A stretch of DNA of 14,561 bases from Deltaproteobacteria bacterium (GCA_019309245.1 JAFDGP010000030.1:1-14561); one strand, 5' to 3'; positions 5,212 through 12,826 are shown, counted from the stretch's first letter. Numbers and translations: made by a program. The notes: generated by a model not told the origin, from the sequence alone.

Positions 5212-6588
5212 TCAACCCTTGCAGGCCGTGTCTGCAAACCTGAGGTCCACGAACTTTTCCACATCGACCAGGGTGCCGATCCCCATCTCGTCATGCATGT
5301 AGCGCTGGATCTTGTCCAGGTCATCCAGCACCGGGTACAGATCATCCATCTTGATGCCTTGAGGCTGGTTCAAGACATCTTGGAGGACCTCTTTGGTCAG
5401 GCCCAGCTCTTTCTTGGGGTCCAGAAACGCTACGGCGATCTCGGCGGCGCGTTCCTTGTCCTGTTCCACGAGCCGTCCTGCCTCCACCAGCAGAGACGCC
5501 AGTTCATGAACGGCATCCGGGTACTGGTCAATACACTCCTGTCTCATGGCGACCACACAACAGGGATGATTTTCCCACATGGACGCCGAGAGAAACTGGA
5601 TTGCCGCAATGCCCTTGGCAATGGCGTTGGATCCGATGGGTTCTGCCACAATAAAGCCGCCTACATTTTCATTTTCCTGCATAATCGCCGGCATTTGAAT
5701 CGGCGGCACGACCTCAAAGCGCACATTGATCGCCTTTTTGCCAGGCACGCCGGGCTTGAGCCCCAACTCGGTTAAAAACTGATGGGCCAGCATGTTATGA
5801 ACGGACATCTTGTGAGGAATATCGACCACCTTATACTTGAAAAAATCCGCCAGGGATTCGTGGTCGTTCAAATCCTCTTTGTTGGACCTCACAAAAATGC
5901 TCCCGTTCTTGTGGGCCAAAAGGATCAGTCGAATCGGCACATCAAAGGCAAAAAGGTCCATGGCGATCGGGGCCAGCACAAAGGCGCCGTCTATGTCTCC
6001 CCGTTCAAGGGCCTCCTGGATGGGGTTCCAGCCGGGCATGCACAGGGTTTCGAGTTCAAACGTCTTCGGCGTGACCTCCCCGCCGGCGATCCGGTGCCTC
6101 AACACGCCCAGGGCCAGGTGGTCGGTGATCTGGATGTGCCCGATCCGAAGGCGCACCTTGCCGTCTGCGGTTTTGGTCTCCCGCTGGCCGGCTTGCACCT
6201 CTTCCCGAAGGCCAAGGGCCAGTTCTATTCTTTCAAGCAATTGATCCGCATCAAAAGGCTTGGCAATGTGGCTGTTCGCGCCCTCCTGCCTGGCACGCGC
6301 CTGCTGCGCCTTGTCCCCCTGGGCCGTGGCCATGATAAACGGCACATCTTTAAACTCGCTGCTGCGGACCCATTGCAAGAACTCCAGGCCGTCTTTTTCC
6401 GGCATATTCCAGTCGCTGATGACCAGATCAATCTTGGTCTCCTGAAGCTTTTCAATGGCATCGTTGCCATTGACTGCAAACACAATGTTTTCAAAACCGC
6501 TTGACTCGAGCATCTGTTTGAACATCATCCGCATGGTCGCAGAATCATCCACCACCAGGATGGCCATCTTTTTGTCGACAGGCATCAT
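5212..6588 (-). CDS. Response-regulator receiver fused to a NrtA/SsuA-like solute-binding domain
   Basis: The 458-residue protein has two parts. Residues 8-125 are a complete CheY-like receiver: D14, D15, phospho-acceptor D59 (VISDWNMP), T88 (IMATAQ) and K110 (AKPF). Residues about 145-458 resemble the type-2 periplasmic-binding fold of NMT1/NrtA/SsuA proteins (LRIGHIQITDHLALGVL, then EALERGDIDGAFVLAPIA). There is no signal peptide and no DNA-binding or enzymatic output domain, so a cytoplasmic phospho-regulated ligand sensor is the simplest inference. AAGGAG lies 4 nt before the first and 7 nt before the second of two adjacent ATGs; either may start. The frame stays open upstream to 6963, but a sigma-54 promoter lies inside that stretch. 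It appears monocistronic. Ligand, cognate kinase and output are unknown. Confidence 0.85.
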   Translation of the reverse strand: MMPVDKKMAILVVDDSATMRMMFKQMLESSGFENIVFAVNGNDAIEKLQETKIDLVISDWNMPEKDGLEFLQWVRSSEFKDVPFIMATAQGDKAQQARARQEGANSHIAKPFDADQLLERIELALGLREEVQAGQRETKTADGKVRLRIGHIQITDHLALGVLRHRIAGGEVTPKTFELETLCMPGWNPIQEALERGDIDGAFVLAPIAMDLFAFDVPIRLILLAHKNGSIFVRSNKEDLNDHESLADFFKYKVVDIPHKMSVHNMLAHQFLTELGLKPGVPGKKAINVRFEVVPPIQMPAIMQENENVGGFIVAEPIGSNAIAKGIAAIQFLSASMWENHPCCVVAMRQECIDQYPDAVHELASLLVEAGRLVEQDKERAAEIAVAFLDPKKELGLTKEVLQDVLNQPQGIKMDDLYPVLDDLDKIQRYMHDEMGIGTLVDVEKFVDLRFADTACKG

Positions 6589-6742
6589 TACACTCCTTGT
6601 ACTGCGATTCATCGCGCAGATCCGCGCGGCAGACTTGCTGCCCGTATTGCGGCACCCTCCCGGCCGGCACGGCGCGCGCAGGGCGTTAAAAAAATTCAGT
6701 CCAGCGATTCGACTGGCCTGTTCTGTCGTCTGTTTTGCAAAT

Positions 6743-6760
6743 TTGCAAAGATCTTGCCAA
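6743..6760 (-). promoter_or_regulatory. Sigma-54 (RpoN) promoter of the receiver/solute-binding gene
   Basis: On the minus strand TTGGCAAG (6753-6760), four bases, then TTGCAA (6743-6748) closely match the -24/-12 consensus TGGCACG-N4-TTGCA, with the required 10 bases between GG and GC. Transcription would start near 6733, about 145 nt before the start codon. The -12 element sits in a 16-bp perfect palindrome, TTTGCAAATTTGCAAA (6734-6749), which may add a regulator site at the start point. Confidence 0.65.
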
Positions 6761-7001
6761 CGGCTTTGGTGGCGGGCGGGCGGGCGATGTGCGCCTGAGC
6801 CGATCATGAATCCCGGACCAAAACCGCAACATTGCATACGAACCCCAATGGCTGGCGAAAGGCTCCCGGCCCGTTTTAGAAAGCCAAGACAAGCGCTCAA
6901 CATACCCCTTGTTGCAGCAGTGAGACCCGGTAGCAAAACGTCATTGTTTTGACACCCACCCACGGGATTCTCCAGTCAACCGCACTGAGCGCCTCTTGTA
7001 T

Positions 7002-7065
7002 CGGTTAACACGCTGCAATCCTGTAAAAAGAATTCGATCTTCGTTTTCTGGCGGCGGATTTGGGC
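7002..7065 (+). repeat. ~65-bp dispersed repeat, copy 2
   Basis: This segment runs from CGGTTAACACGCTGCAAT through GATCTTCGTTTTC to GGCGGCGGATTTGGG and matches 601-665 of the opposite strand. It lies 38 bp before repeat copy B in the divergent intergenic region. Confidence 0.6.
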
Positions 7066-7102
7066 CGGCCGAGTCTGGTTGACAATACCCGTCCGTTTGT
7101 TT

Positions 7103-7311
7103 ACCCTCTTAAGAAACTCGATTCAAATTTTGGGACAAAAAACTTTAAAAGATAACCACGAAAACACGAAAGATTGAAAGCACGAAATAAAAGACATTGA
7201 GGCTTTCGTGTCTTCGTCCTTTGCGCTCTTCGGGCTTGAGAACAGCACGTGTTTTCGTGATAATTTTTTTGGCTACGGCTCGTCCGGATTAGAATTAAGG
7301 CCTTTAATTTC
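7103..7311 (+). repeat. Dispersed intergenic repeat, copy B (longest, with inverted arm)
   Basis: The element starts ACCCTCTTAAGAAACTC, carries the shared 26-bp core (7130-7155) and CACGAAA units, and ends GAATTAAGGCCTTTAATTTC (7292-7311), which matches the far end of copy A. About 60 bp longer than copy A, it holds an inverted arm: ATAACCACGAAAACAC (7152-7167) faces GTGTTTTCGTGATAAT (about 7249-7264), followed by seven T. Inside is a 32-bp module (7220-7251) present in copy C in the opposite orientation. It lies between the divergent receiver gene and livG. Confidence 0.8.
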
Positions 7312-7333
7312 AGAGTTTCTTTCATAAATGAGT

Positions 7334-7350
7334 CCGAGGCGAAACCTCGG
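7334..7350. repeat. Short perfect hairpin CCGAGG-CGAAA-CCTCGG
   Basis: Six-base arms 7334-7339 and 7345-7350 are perfectly complementary around a CGAAA loop. No T-tract follows on either strand, so it is not a standard terminator. It lies between repeat copy B and the nested structure at 7368-7433. Confidence 0.4.
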
Positions 7351-7367
7351 TATCCGGTGCTAATGTT

Positions 7368-7433
7368 GTTTACCCTTTGGACTTCGCTTTCAGCTACGGT
7401 CCAACAAGTTAGTAAACCCGAAAGCGTTTTTTT
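7368..7433 (+). promoter_or_regulatory. Nested inverted repeats with pseudoknot potential and T-tract, upstream of livG
   Basis: GTTTAC (7368-7373) pairs with GTAAAC (7412-7417). Inside it TTGGAC (7377-7382) pairs with GTCCAA (7399-7404). The apical loop contains CGCTTTC (7385-7391), complementary to GAAAGCG (7420-7426) just outside the stem, and seven T follow (7427-7433). In a plus-strand transcript this could be a stem with a 7-bp pseudoknot, or could switch to a terminator-like form. The livG start is about 185 nt downstream. No known RNA family is recognised and the start of transcription is not identified. Confidence 0.35.
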
Positions 7434-7616
7434 CTTTGAGCACCGGGGGCCAGCGAACCTCCGATAAAAGCCAGCACGCCGAGACGGTTCCAGCGACCAT
7501 TACAAGTACACTGCTTTTTTAACAGGCGGTTAAGGCGGGAACCCGCGGAAAATGCCCCTGGAGGAAAAAGGGCTGTCTGTGAATAAAAAATGGATGGGTG
7601 TCGGGAAGGGGCGTGT

Positions 7617-8444
7617 ATGCCTCCACTGTTGGAGATTACGGGCTTGTATAAGGAATTCGGCGGCCTGATGGCCATCAAGGACCTGTCCTTTTGCGTCCAG
7701 GCCGGGCATATCAAATCCCTCATCGGGCCCAATGGCGCGGGCAAGACCACGTTGTTTCGAATGATTACCGGAATCCATACCCCTACACGGGGTGAAATTC
7801 GCCTTAAAGGAAGGCCCGTGACAGGCCTGAAACCGCATGAAATCGCGGCCCTGGGCATTGCCAGCACCTTTCAGACCGTGGAATTGTTCGGCGCAATGAC
7901 GGTCCTGGAAAACGTTATGGTAGGACGGCACGTCCGCACACGGTCGGAGCTCTTCGCCGCCGGCCTGAGGCTTAAGGCGATGCGACAAGAAGAAGAGCGC
8001 ATCCGGAAATCCGCCTTAAGGTATCTGGAGGCAATGGGCCTTGTCGAAAAACGCGACCTGCGTGCCGATGCCTTGTCACTGGGAGAACAAAAGCTCCTTG
8101 AGGTCGCCAGGGCTCTGGCTACCGAGCCGGAGCTGCTTTTGTTGGATGAACCGGCGGGCGGTTTAAATGATCGGGAGACGGAGCACTTGTCCGAACGTAT
8201 CCGGTCCATTCGCGACCAAGGCGTGACCGTCCTTCTGGTGGAACACGACATGAATCTGGTGATGAATATCTCTGATGAAATTGTTGTAATCAATTACGGA
8301 GAAAAGATCGCCGAGGCACCGCCAAGCGCCATCAAGGACGATCAGGATGTCATTGACGCCTATCTGGGCCAAGCCATGGACTATTCCGACCTGGCCCGCC
8401 CCCAACCACTTGCGAGACAACCGGAGGAATTTCGAAGATATTAG
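7617..8444 (+). CDS. LivG-like ABC transporter ATP-binding protein
   Basis: The 275-residue protein is the cytoplasmic ATPase of a branched-chain or hydrophobic amino-acid type ABC importer. It shows Walker A GPNGAGKTT (37-45), a Q-loop at Q86 (ASTFQTVELFGAMTVLENV, typical of LivG), a signature sequence LSLGEQ (153-158), Walker B LLLLDEP (173-179) and the H-loop H210 (LLVEHDMN). The start at 7617 is favoured over the ATG at 7590 by GGAAGGGG 5 nt upstream and by the MPPLLEITGL start typical of the family. No LivF, LivH, LivM or LivK partner is in the window, so the permease must be elsewhere or the ATPase is shared. iorA follows after 13 bp, which implies co-transcription. Confidence 0.92.
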   Translation: MPPLLEITGLYKEFGGLMAIKDLSFCVQAGHIKSLIGPNGAGKTTLFRMITGIHTPTRGEIRLKGRPVTGLKPHEIAALGIASTFQTVELFGAMTVLENVMVGRHVRTRSELFAAGLRLKAMRQEEERIRKSALRYLEAMGLVEKRDLRADALSLGEQKLLEVARALATEPELLLLDEPAGGLNDRETEHLSERIRSIRDQGVTVLLVEHDMNLVMNISDEIVVINYGEKIAEAPPSAIKDDQDVIDAYLGQAMDYSDLARPQPLARQPEEFRRY

Positions 8445-8457
8445 AACGGAGGTCACT

Positions 8458-10335
8458 ATGCATCCCCTTTTGAGGCTCGAGCAAGGAGACAAACACCTGC
8501 TCTTGGGAAACGAAGCAATCGTGCGCGGCGCGCTTGAAGCCGGTATCGGCTTTGCCACCACATATCCCGGTACGCCGTCATCGGAAATCGCGGACAACTT
8601 TTTTCGAATCGCCGCGGAATCCGACCTGTACTTCGAGTACTCGACCAACGAAAAGGTCGCCCTGGAAACCGCGGCCGGAGCCGCGGTTTCCGGTGTGCGC
8701 ACCATGTGCAGCATGAAGCATGTAGGCCTTAACGTGGCCGCCGACCCGCTGATGACCCTGGCATACGTGGGGGTCCGGGGTGGGATGGTGATCGTCACAG
8801 CCGACGACCCTTCCATGTTTTCAAGCCAAAATGAGCAGGACAACCGCTGGTACGCTAGGTTGTCTCACCTGCCTATGCTGGAACCGGCCTCTGCGCAAGA
8901 AGCCAAGGACATGACCGTAGCCGCTTTTGATCTTTCAGAAACGCTCCAGGTGCCTGTGTTGCTCAGGACAACCACCCGCTTGAGCCATCACCGGGGCCTG
9001 GTGACCACCGGCTCCTTGCGCCCCCCGAAAACCACGGGCGCGTTTGAAAAGAACCCGTCCCGCTTCGTCACCGTGCCTGCAAATGCCCGGGTGCGCCACC
9101 GGGTGCTCCTGGAACAGATGGAAAAAGCCCGGGATATGGCCTGCGAATCCGGCTTCAACGTTGTGCGCGGTAACGGGCCATGGGGGATCGTGACAAGTGC
9201 AATGGCCTACAACTATGTGGCTGACGCCATAGAAGATTTAGGTATCACAGACAGGGTCTGTGTGCTCAAACTCGGCTTTTCCCATCCGTTTCCGGAAAGA
9301 CTTGCCGTCGATTTTATGCGCTCGGTTAAAAAGGTCCTGGTGGTGGAAGAACTGGAGCCGATCATGGAAGACAGCCTCAAGGCAATCGCCCAAGGGGCCG
9401 GCCTTTCAACACCCATCGCCGGAAAAGGCGATGGGTTGTTTTCGCGCCTTTATGAATTCCAGCCTGCCATGGTCCGGGCCGTTACGGCAAAATACTTCGG
9501 CGTGGCCTACACCCCGCCCGAACCCGTGGATCCGAACAAAGACGGGGAAAAAATTCAGTTGCCCATGCGCCCGCCAAACCTGTGCGCCGGATGTCCTCAC
9601 CGCGCAACATACTATGCGGTGAACAGCGTGCTGGCGGACATGGACATCGAGGCGGTGTTCCCAACAGACATCGGCTGTTATACCCTGGGGATCCTTCCGC
9701 CCCTTCAGACAGCGGACTTTTTGGTCTGCATGGGCTCCAGTGTGACCTCGGCGGCCGGGATTTCCCGGGTGACGGGTCAGAAGGTGATTGCCTTTATCGG
9801 AGACTCCACGTTTTTTCACTCAGGCATAACCGGTCTGATCAATGCGGTTCACAACGAGCATCATTTCGTGCTTGTGATTCTGGACAACGGCACCACCGCC
9901 ATGACCGGCCATCAGCCCCATCCCGGGGTGGACAAGGGTCCGCCGGGATGGCAAAAACCGTCCGTCTCCATTGAAGCACTTGTCCGGGCCTGCGGCGTGG
10001 AACAGGTCTGGGTGGTGAACCCCATCAACCTCGGCAAGGCTAGGGCCGCGGTTCGTGAGGCCCTGGAATCCGAAAAGCTTTCGGTAATCATTGCCAAAGC
10101 ACCGTGCCCACTTTTTGCCAGGCGGGTGCTGGGCGAAAAACAAAAACGGGCCTTTGAAGTGGGACCTGAGTGCACCGGACAGTGCCCGGTATGTATTGAT
10201 CGCTTCGGCTGTCCGGCCCTGTACCGGAATCCGGATCCCGACGCAACCCCTGCCATGATCATCAACCAGGATCTGTGCATCGGCTGTGGGGTGTGTATTC
10301 AAATCTGCAAAAAAATTCGACCCAAAAAGATGTAG
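8458..10335 (+). CDS. iorA: Indolepyruvate:ferredoxin oxidoreductase, alpha subunit
   Basis: The 625-residue subunit oxidatively decarboxylates aryl (or related) 2-oxo acids to acyl-CoA with ferredoxin as electron acceptor, using thiamine diphosphate. The N-terminal pyrimidine-binding domain has YPGTPSSE (36-43) and E65 (STNEKVALE). The TPP domain has CAGCPHR (376-382), FPTDIGCY (401-408) and the GDS (449)-DNGTTAMTGHQ (476-486) metal/TPP motif. The C-terminal ferredoxin domain has C572, C576, C579, C585 and C607, C610, C613, C617 for two [4Fe-4S] clusters. GGAGGT 4 nt upstream fixes the start. The tail after the last cluster is short (CKKIRPKKM) and lacks the usual Cys-Pro. The true substrate may differ from indolepyruvate. 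Confidence 0.94.
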   Translation: MHPLLRLEQGDKHLLLGNEAIVRGALEAGIGFATTYPGTPSSEIADNFFRIAAESDLYFEYSTNEKVALETAAGAAVSGVRTMCSMKHVGLNVAADPLMTLAYVGVRGGMVIVTADDPSMFSSQNEQDNRWYARLSHLPMLEPASAQEAKDMTVAAFDLSETLQVPVLLRTTTRLSHHRGLVTTGSLRPPKTTGAFEKNPSRFVTVPANARVRHRVLLEQMEKARDMACESGFNVVRGNGPWGIVTSAMAYNYVADAIEDLGITDRVCVLKLGFSHPFPERLAVDFMRSVKKVLVVEELEPIMEDSLKAIAQGAGLSTPIAGKGDGLFSRLYEFQPAMVRAVTAKYFGVAYTPPEPVDPNKDGEKIQLPMRPPNLCAGCPHRATYYAVNSVLADMDIEAVFPTDIGCYTLGILPPLQTADFLVCMGSSVTSAAGISRVTGQKVIAFIGDSTFFHSGITGLINAVHNEHHFVLVILDNGTTAMTGHQPHPGVDKGPPGWQKPSVSIEALVRACGVEQVWVVNPINLGKARAAVREALESEKLSVIIAKAPCPLFARRVLGEKQKRAFEVGPECTGQCPVCIDRFGCPALYRNPDPDATPAMIINQDLCIGCGVCIQICKKIRPKKM

Positions 10336-10375
10336 CCGGGAAATCGATTGGCCTGACGGCTTTGAGTTTCACAAG

Positions 10376-10390
10376 GCCGGCGGTGCCGGC
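10376..10390 (+). repeat. Short hairpin between iorA and iorB
   Basis: GCCGGC, GGT and GCCGGC form a 6-bp stem just before the iorB Shine-Dalgarno AGGAG (10393-10397). It may tune translation or mRNA stability between the two subunits; there is no T-tract. Confidence 0.3.
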
Positions 10391-10406
10391 ATAGGAGATC
10401 TCAAAA

Positions 10407-10994
10407 ATGGATAACAACTATCGTGTATGTTTTACAGGTGTCGGGGGACAAGGAACGCTTCTGGCCACCATGGTTCTGGCCGAAGCCGCCATCTTCGCAG
10501 GTCACAATGTGCTGGCCAGCGAAGTGCATGGCATGGCCCAAAGAGGCGGTGTTGTCGAGTCTTCCATCATGATCGGAGACCTTAAAAGTCCGATTATTTC
10601 CGACGGCGAGGCGGATGTGCTCGTGGGATTCGAGCCCCTGGAAACCTATCGGGCCATACAAAAATGCAGCGCGGACTCCGTGGTGATTTCCAATTGTGTT
10701 CCGGTTATGCCCTTCAGCGTGGCCATCGGCAAAGGAACCTATCCGGAGGTAGAAACGCTTTTCGCCCGGATCAGGCCTCGGGTACGCCAGCTGGTCACCC
10801 TGGACGCCCCGGCGCTCGGGCGCAAGGCCGGCGCAGTGTTGTCGGCCAACGTGGTCATGATCGGCGCTCTGGCGAAAAGCGCAGCCCTGCCGATTCCAAC
10901 AGAGGCCTTTGAACATACCATTCGCACCAAAACAAAGAAAAAATTTGTGGAAATCAACCTCAAGGCCTTTGAGCTCGGTTTTGGCGCGTCGTGA
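10407..10994 (+). CDS. iorB: Indolepyruvate:ferredoxin oxidoreductase, beta subunit
   Basis: This 195-residue protein is the gamma-domain partner of iorA and belongs to the pyruvate/ketoisovalerate oxidoreductase family. The family's GVGGQG motif lies at 11-16, followed by the HGMAQRGG segment and a DAPALGRKAGAVLSANVVMIGAL-like stretch typical of IorB. Together with IorA it completes the CoA-acylating enzyme. AGGAG lies 9 nt upstream of the ATG. The 71-bp gap from iorA holds only a small hairpin, and the stop overlaps the lepA start by 4 bp, so iorA, iorB and lepA look like one transcription unit. Confidence 0.93.
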   Translation: MDNNYRVCFTGVGGQGTLLATMVLAEAAIFAGHNVLASEVHGMAQRGGVVESSIMIGDLKSPIISDGEADVLVGFEPLETYRAIQKCSADSVVISNCVPVMPFSVAIGKGTYPEVETLFARIRPRVRQLVTLDAPALGRKAGAVLSANVVMIGALAKSAALPIPTEAFEHTIRTKTKKKFVEINLKAFELGFGAS

Positions 10995-12787
10995 AACACA
11001 TCCGCAATTTCAGCATCATTGCCCACATCAACCACGGAAAATCCACCTTATCGGACCGGTTCATCCAGGCCACCGGCATCGTCTCCGAGCGGGATTTCAA
11101 GGAACAGATCCTCGATACCATGGACCTGGAGCGGGAACGCGGCATTACCATCAAAAGCCAGGCCGTGTCCCTGCCCTATACGGCGGACAACGGGCAAGCG
11201 TATACCCTGAACCTGATCGACACGCCCGGACACGTTGATTTCACCTATGAGGTCTCCAGGTCCCTGGCCTCCTGCGAGGGGGTCCTTCTGCTTGTAGACG
11301 CCAGCCAGGGCGTGGAGGCCCAGACCGTGGCCAACCTGTACATGGCCATGGACCACGATCTTGAGATCATCCCCGTGATCAACAAGATCGACCTGCCGGC
11401 AGCGGATGTGGCGTGGGTCAAAGAACAGATTGCCGATGAACTGGGCCTGGACCCCGACGAGGCTCTGCTGGCTTCGGCCAAAGAGGGCACGGGGGTCCAT
11501 GAGATCCTGGAGGCCATCGTGGCCAGGCTGCCTGCGCCCGCCGGCGATCCCGAAGCCCGGCTTCAGGCACTGATCTTTGACTCTCAGTATGACGCCTACC
11601 GGGGAACCATCATCTATTGCAGAATCTTCGAGGGCACCATCAAGGGCGGAGATGTGATTCGTTTCATGTCGAACGACGCCACCTACCGGGTTGAAGAGGT
11701 CGGCATCCTTCAAATTGGACGGGTGCCGAAAACCCACCTTTCGGCCGGCGATGTGGGCTATGTCATCGCCGGGGTCAAGACCGTAAGCGATACGCGTTGC
11801 GGGGACACCATTACCCACCAGGATCGTCCCTGCGCAGCCCCCCTGCCCGGTTTTCGGGCGATCAAGCCCGTGGTCTTTTCCTCTATTTACCCGGTGGCTT
11901 CCGACGGGTATGAAGATCTGGCCATGGCCATGGACAAACTGAAACTCAATGATGCCTCGCTGGAATTCGAAAAGGACACCTCCGTGGCCCTGGGCTTTGG
12001 TTTTCGTTGCGGATTCCTGGGGCTTTTGCACCTGGAAATCGTTCAGGAGCGCCTGGAACGGGAATTCGGCCTGTCTTTGATCATCACGTCACCCTCGGTG
12101 AAATACCATTTCATTTTGAGCGACGGGACCACCGAGGTTATCGACAACCCGGCCCTGTATCCGGACCCCGCCAAAATCGTGGGAACGCGTGAGCCTTATA
12201 TTCGTGGCAGCATCATGGTGCCCGACAGATATCTCGGAGCCGTGATCAAGCTGTGCCTGGAGCGCCGTGGGGTGAACATCACCCACCAGTACTTGGGAAA
12301 AAAGAGGATAGAATTAACCTGCGAACTCCCCCTGGCCGAGGTGATCTACGACTTTTATGACAGGCTCAAGACCATCACCCAGGGATACGGGTCTTTTGAC
12401 TACGAACTGATGGACTACCGGGACAGCGACCTAGTCAAGCTGGATATCCTGATCAACGGAGAAAAGGTGGATGCCCTTTCCCAGTTGGTCCACAGAGACG
12501 GAGCGTATCAGCGTGCCAGGCACGCCTGCCAAAAACTCAAACAAGAAATCCCGCGCCAGATGTTCAAAATCGCCATTCAAGGGGCCATCGGAACCAAGAT
12601 CATCGCCCGCGAAACCATATCCGCATACCGCAAGGACGTCACGGCCAAGTGTTATGGGGGCGACATCACCCGAAAGCGAAAGCTTCTGGAAAAGCAAAAA
12701 AAGGGCAAAAAGCGCATGAAGATGGTGGGCCAGGTCATGATCCCCCAATCCGCCTTCTTGGCCGTGCTCAAACGGGACGCTGATTAG
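10991..12787 (+). CDS. lepA: Elongation factor 4 (ribosome back-translocating GTPase LepA)
   Basis: The 598-residue product is a full-length EF4/LepA, a translational GTPase acting on stalled or assembling ribosomes. Visible motifs are the P-loop AHINHGKST (11-19), RGITIK, DTPGHVDF with the catalytic His, NKIDLP, and SAKEGTGV. The LepA-specific C-terminal domain ends with the basic GDITRKRKLLEKQKKGKKRMK stretch and IPQSAFLAVLK. The start is GTG within a GTGA overlap with the iorB stop; the start codon directly precedes the conserved KHIRNFSIIAH. P-loop residue 14 is Asn (codon AAC at 11030-11032), where LepA, EF-G and EF-Tu carry Asp. The rest of the protein is intact, so it is presumably functional. 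Confidence 0.96.
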   Translation: MKHIRNFSIIAHINHGKSTLSDRFIQATGIVSERDFKEQILDTMDLERERGITIKSQAVSLPYTADNGQAYTLNLIDTPGHVDFTYEVSRSLASCEGVLLLVDASQGVEAQTVANLYMAMDHDLEIIPVINKIDLPAADVAWVKEQIADELGLDPDEALLASAKEGTGVHEILEAIVARLPAPAGDPEARLQALIFDSQYDAYRGTIIYCRIFEGTIKGGDVIRFMSNDATYRVEEVGILQIGRVPKTHLSAGDVGYVIAGVKTVSDTRCGDTITHQDRPCAAPLPGFRAIKPVVFSSIYPVASDGYEDLAMAMDKLKLNDASLEFEKDTSVALGFGFRCGFLGLLHLEIVQERLEREFGLSLIITSPSVKYHFILSDGTTEVIDNPALYPDPAKIVGTREPYIRGSIMVPDRYLGAVIKLCLERRGVNITHQYLGKKRIELTCELPLAEVIYDFYDRLKTITQGYGSFDYELMDYRDSDLVKLDILINGEKVDALSQLVHRDGAYQRARHACQKLKQEIPRQMFKIAIQGAIGTKIIARETISAYRKDVTAKCYGGDITRKRKLLEKQKKGKKRMKMVGQVMIPQSAFLAVLKRDAD

Positions 12788-12826
12788 CGGAGCCCGGTGC
12801 CCGATCGGATGAAGGCCATGCCGGAG

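Noticed and set aside
6589..6963. In-frame N-terminal extension of the receiver fusion protein by 125 residues
   Set aside because: The extension does not resemble a domain, spans the sigma-54 promoter and palindrome, and a strong AAGGAG sits directly before the ATG pair at 6588/6585.
7079..7107. TTGACA at 7079-7084 as a promoter toward livG
   Set aside because: At 17 bases' distance only TACCCT is found, which is a poor -10, and it falls in the start of repeat copy B.
7101..7325. Minus-strand 74-codon frame across repeat copy B, and similar frames across copies A and C
   Set aside because: These are translations of the repeat itself (shared FFVPK-like peptides), with no start signals.
11048..12031. 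Long open frames antisense to lepA, and likewise opposite pncB (3486-4160) and the receiver fusion (5782-6504)
   Set aside because: They mirror strongly coding genes of high GC content, lack ribosome binding sites and resemble no family.
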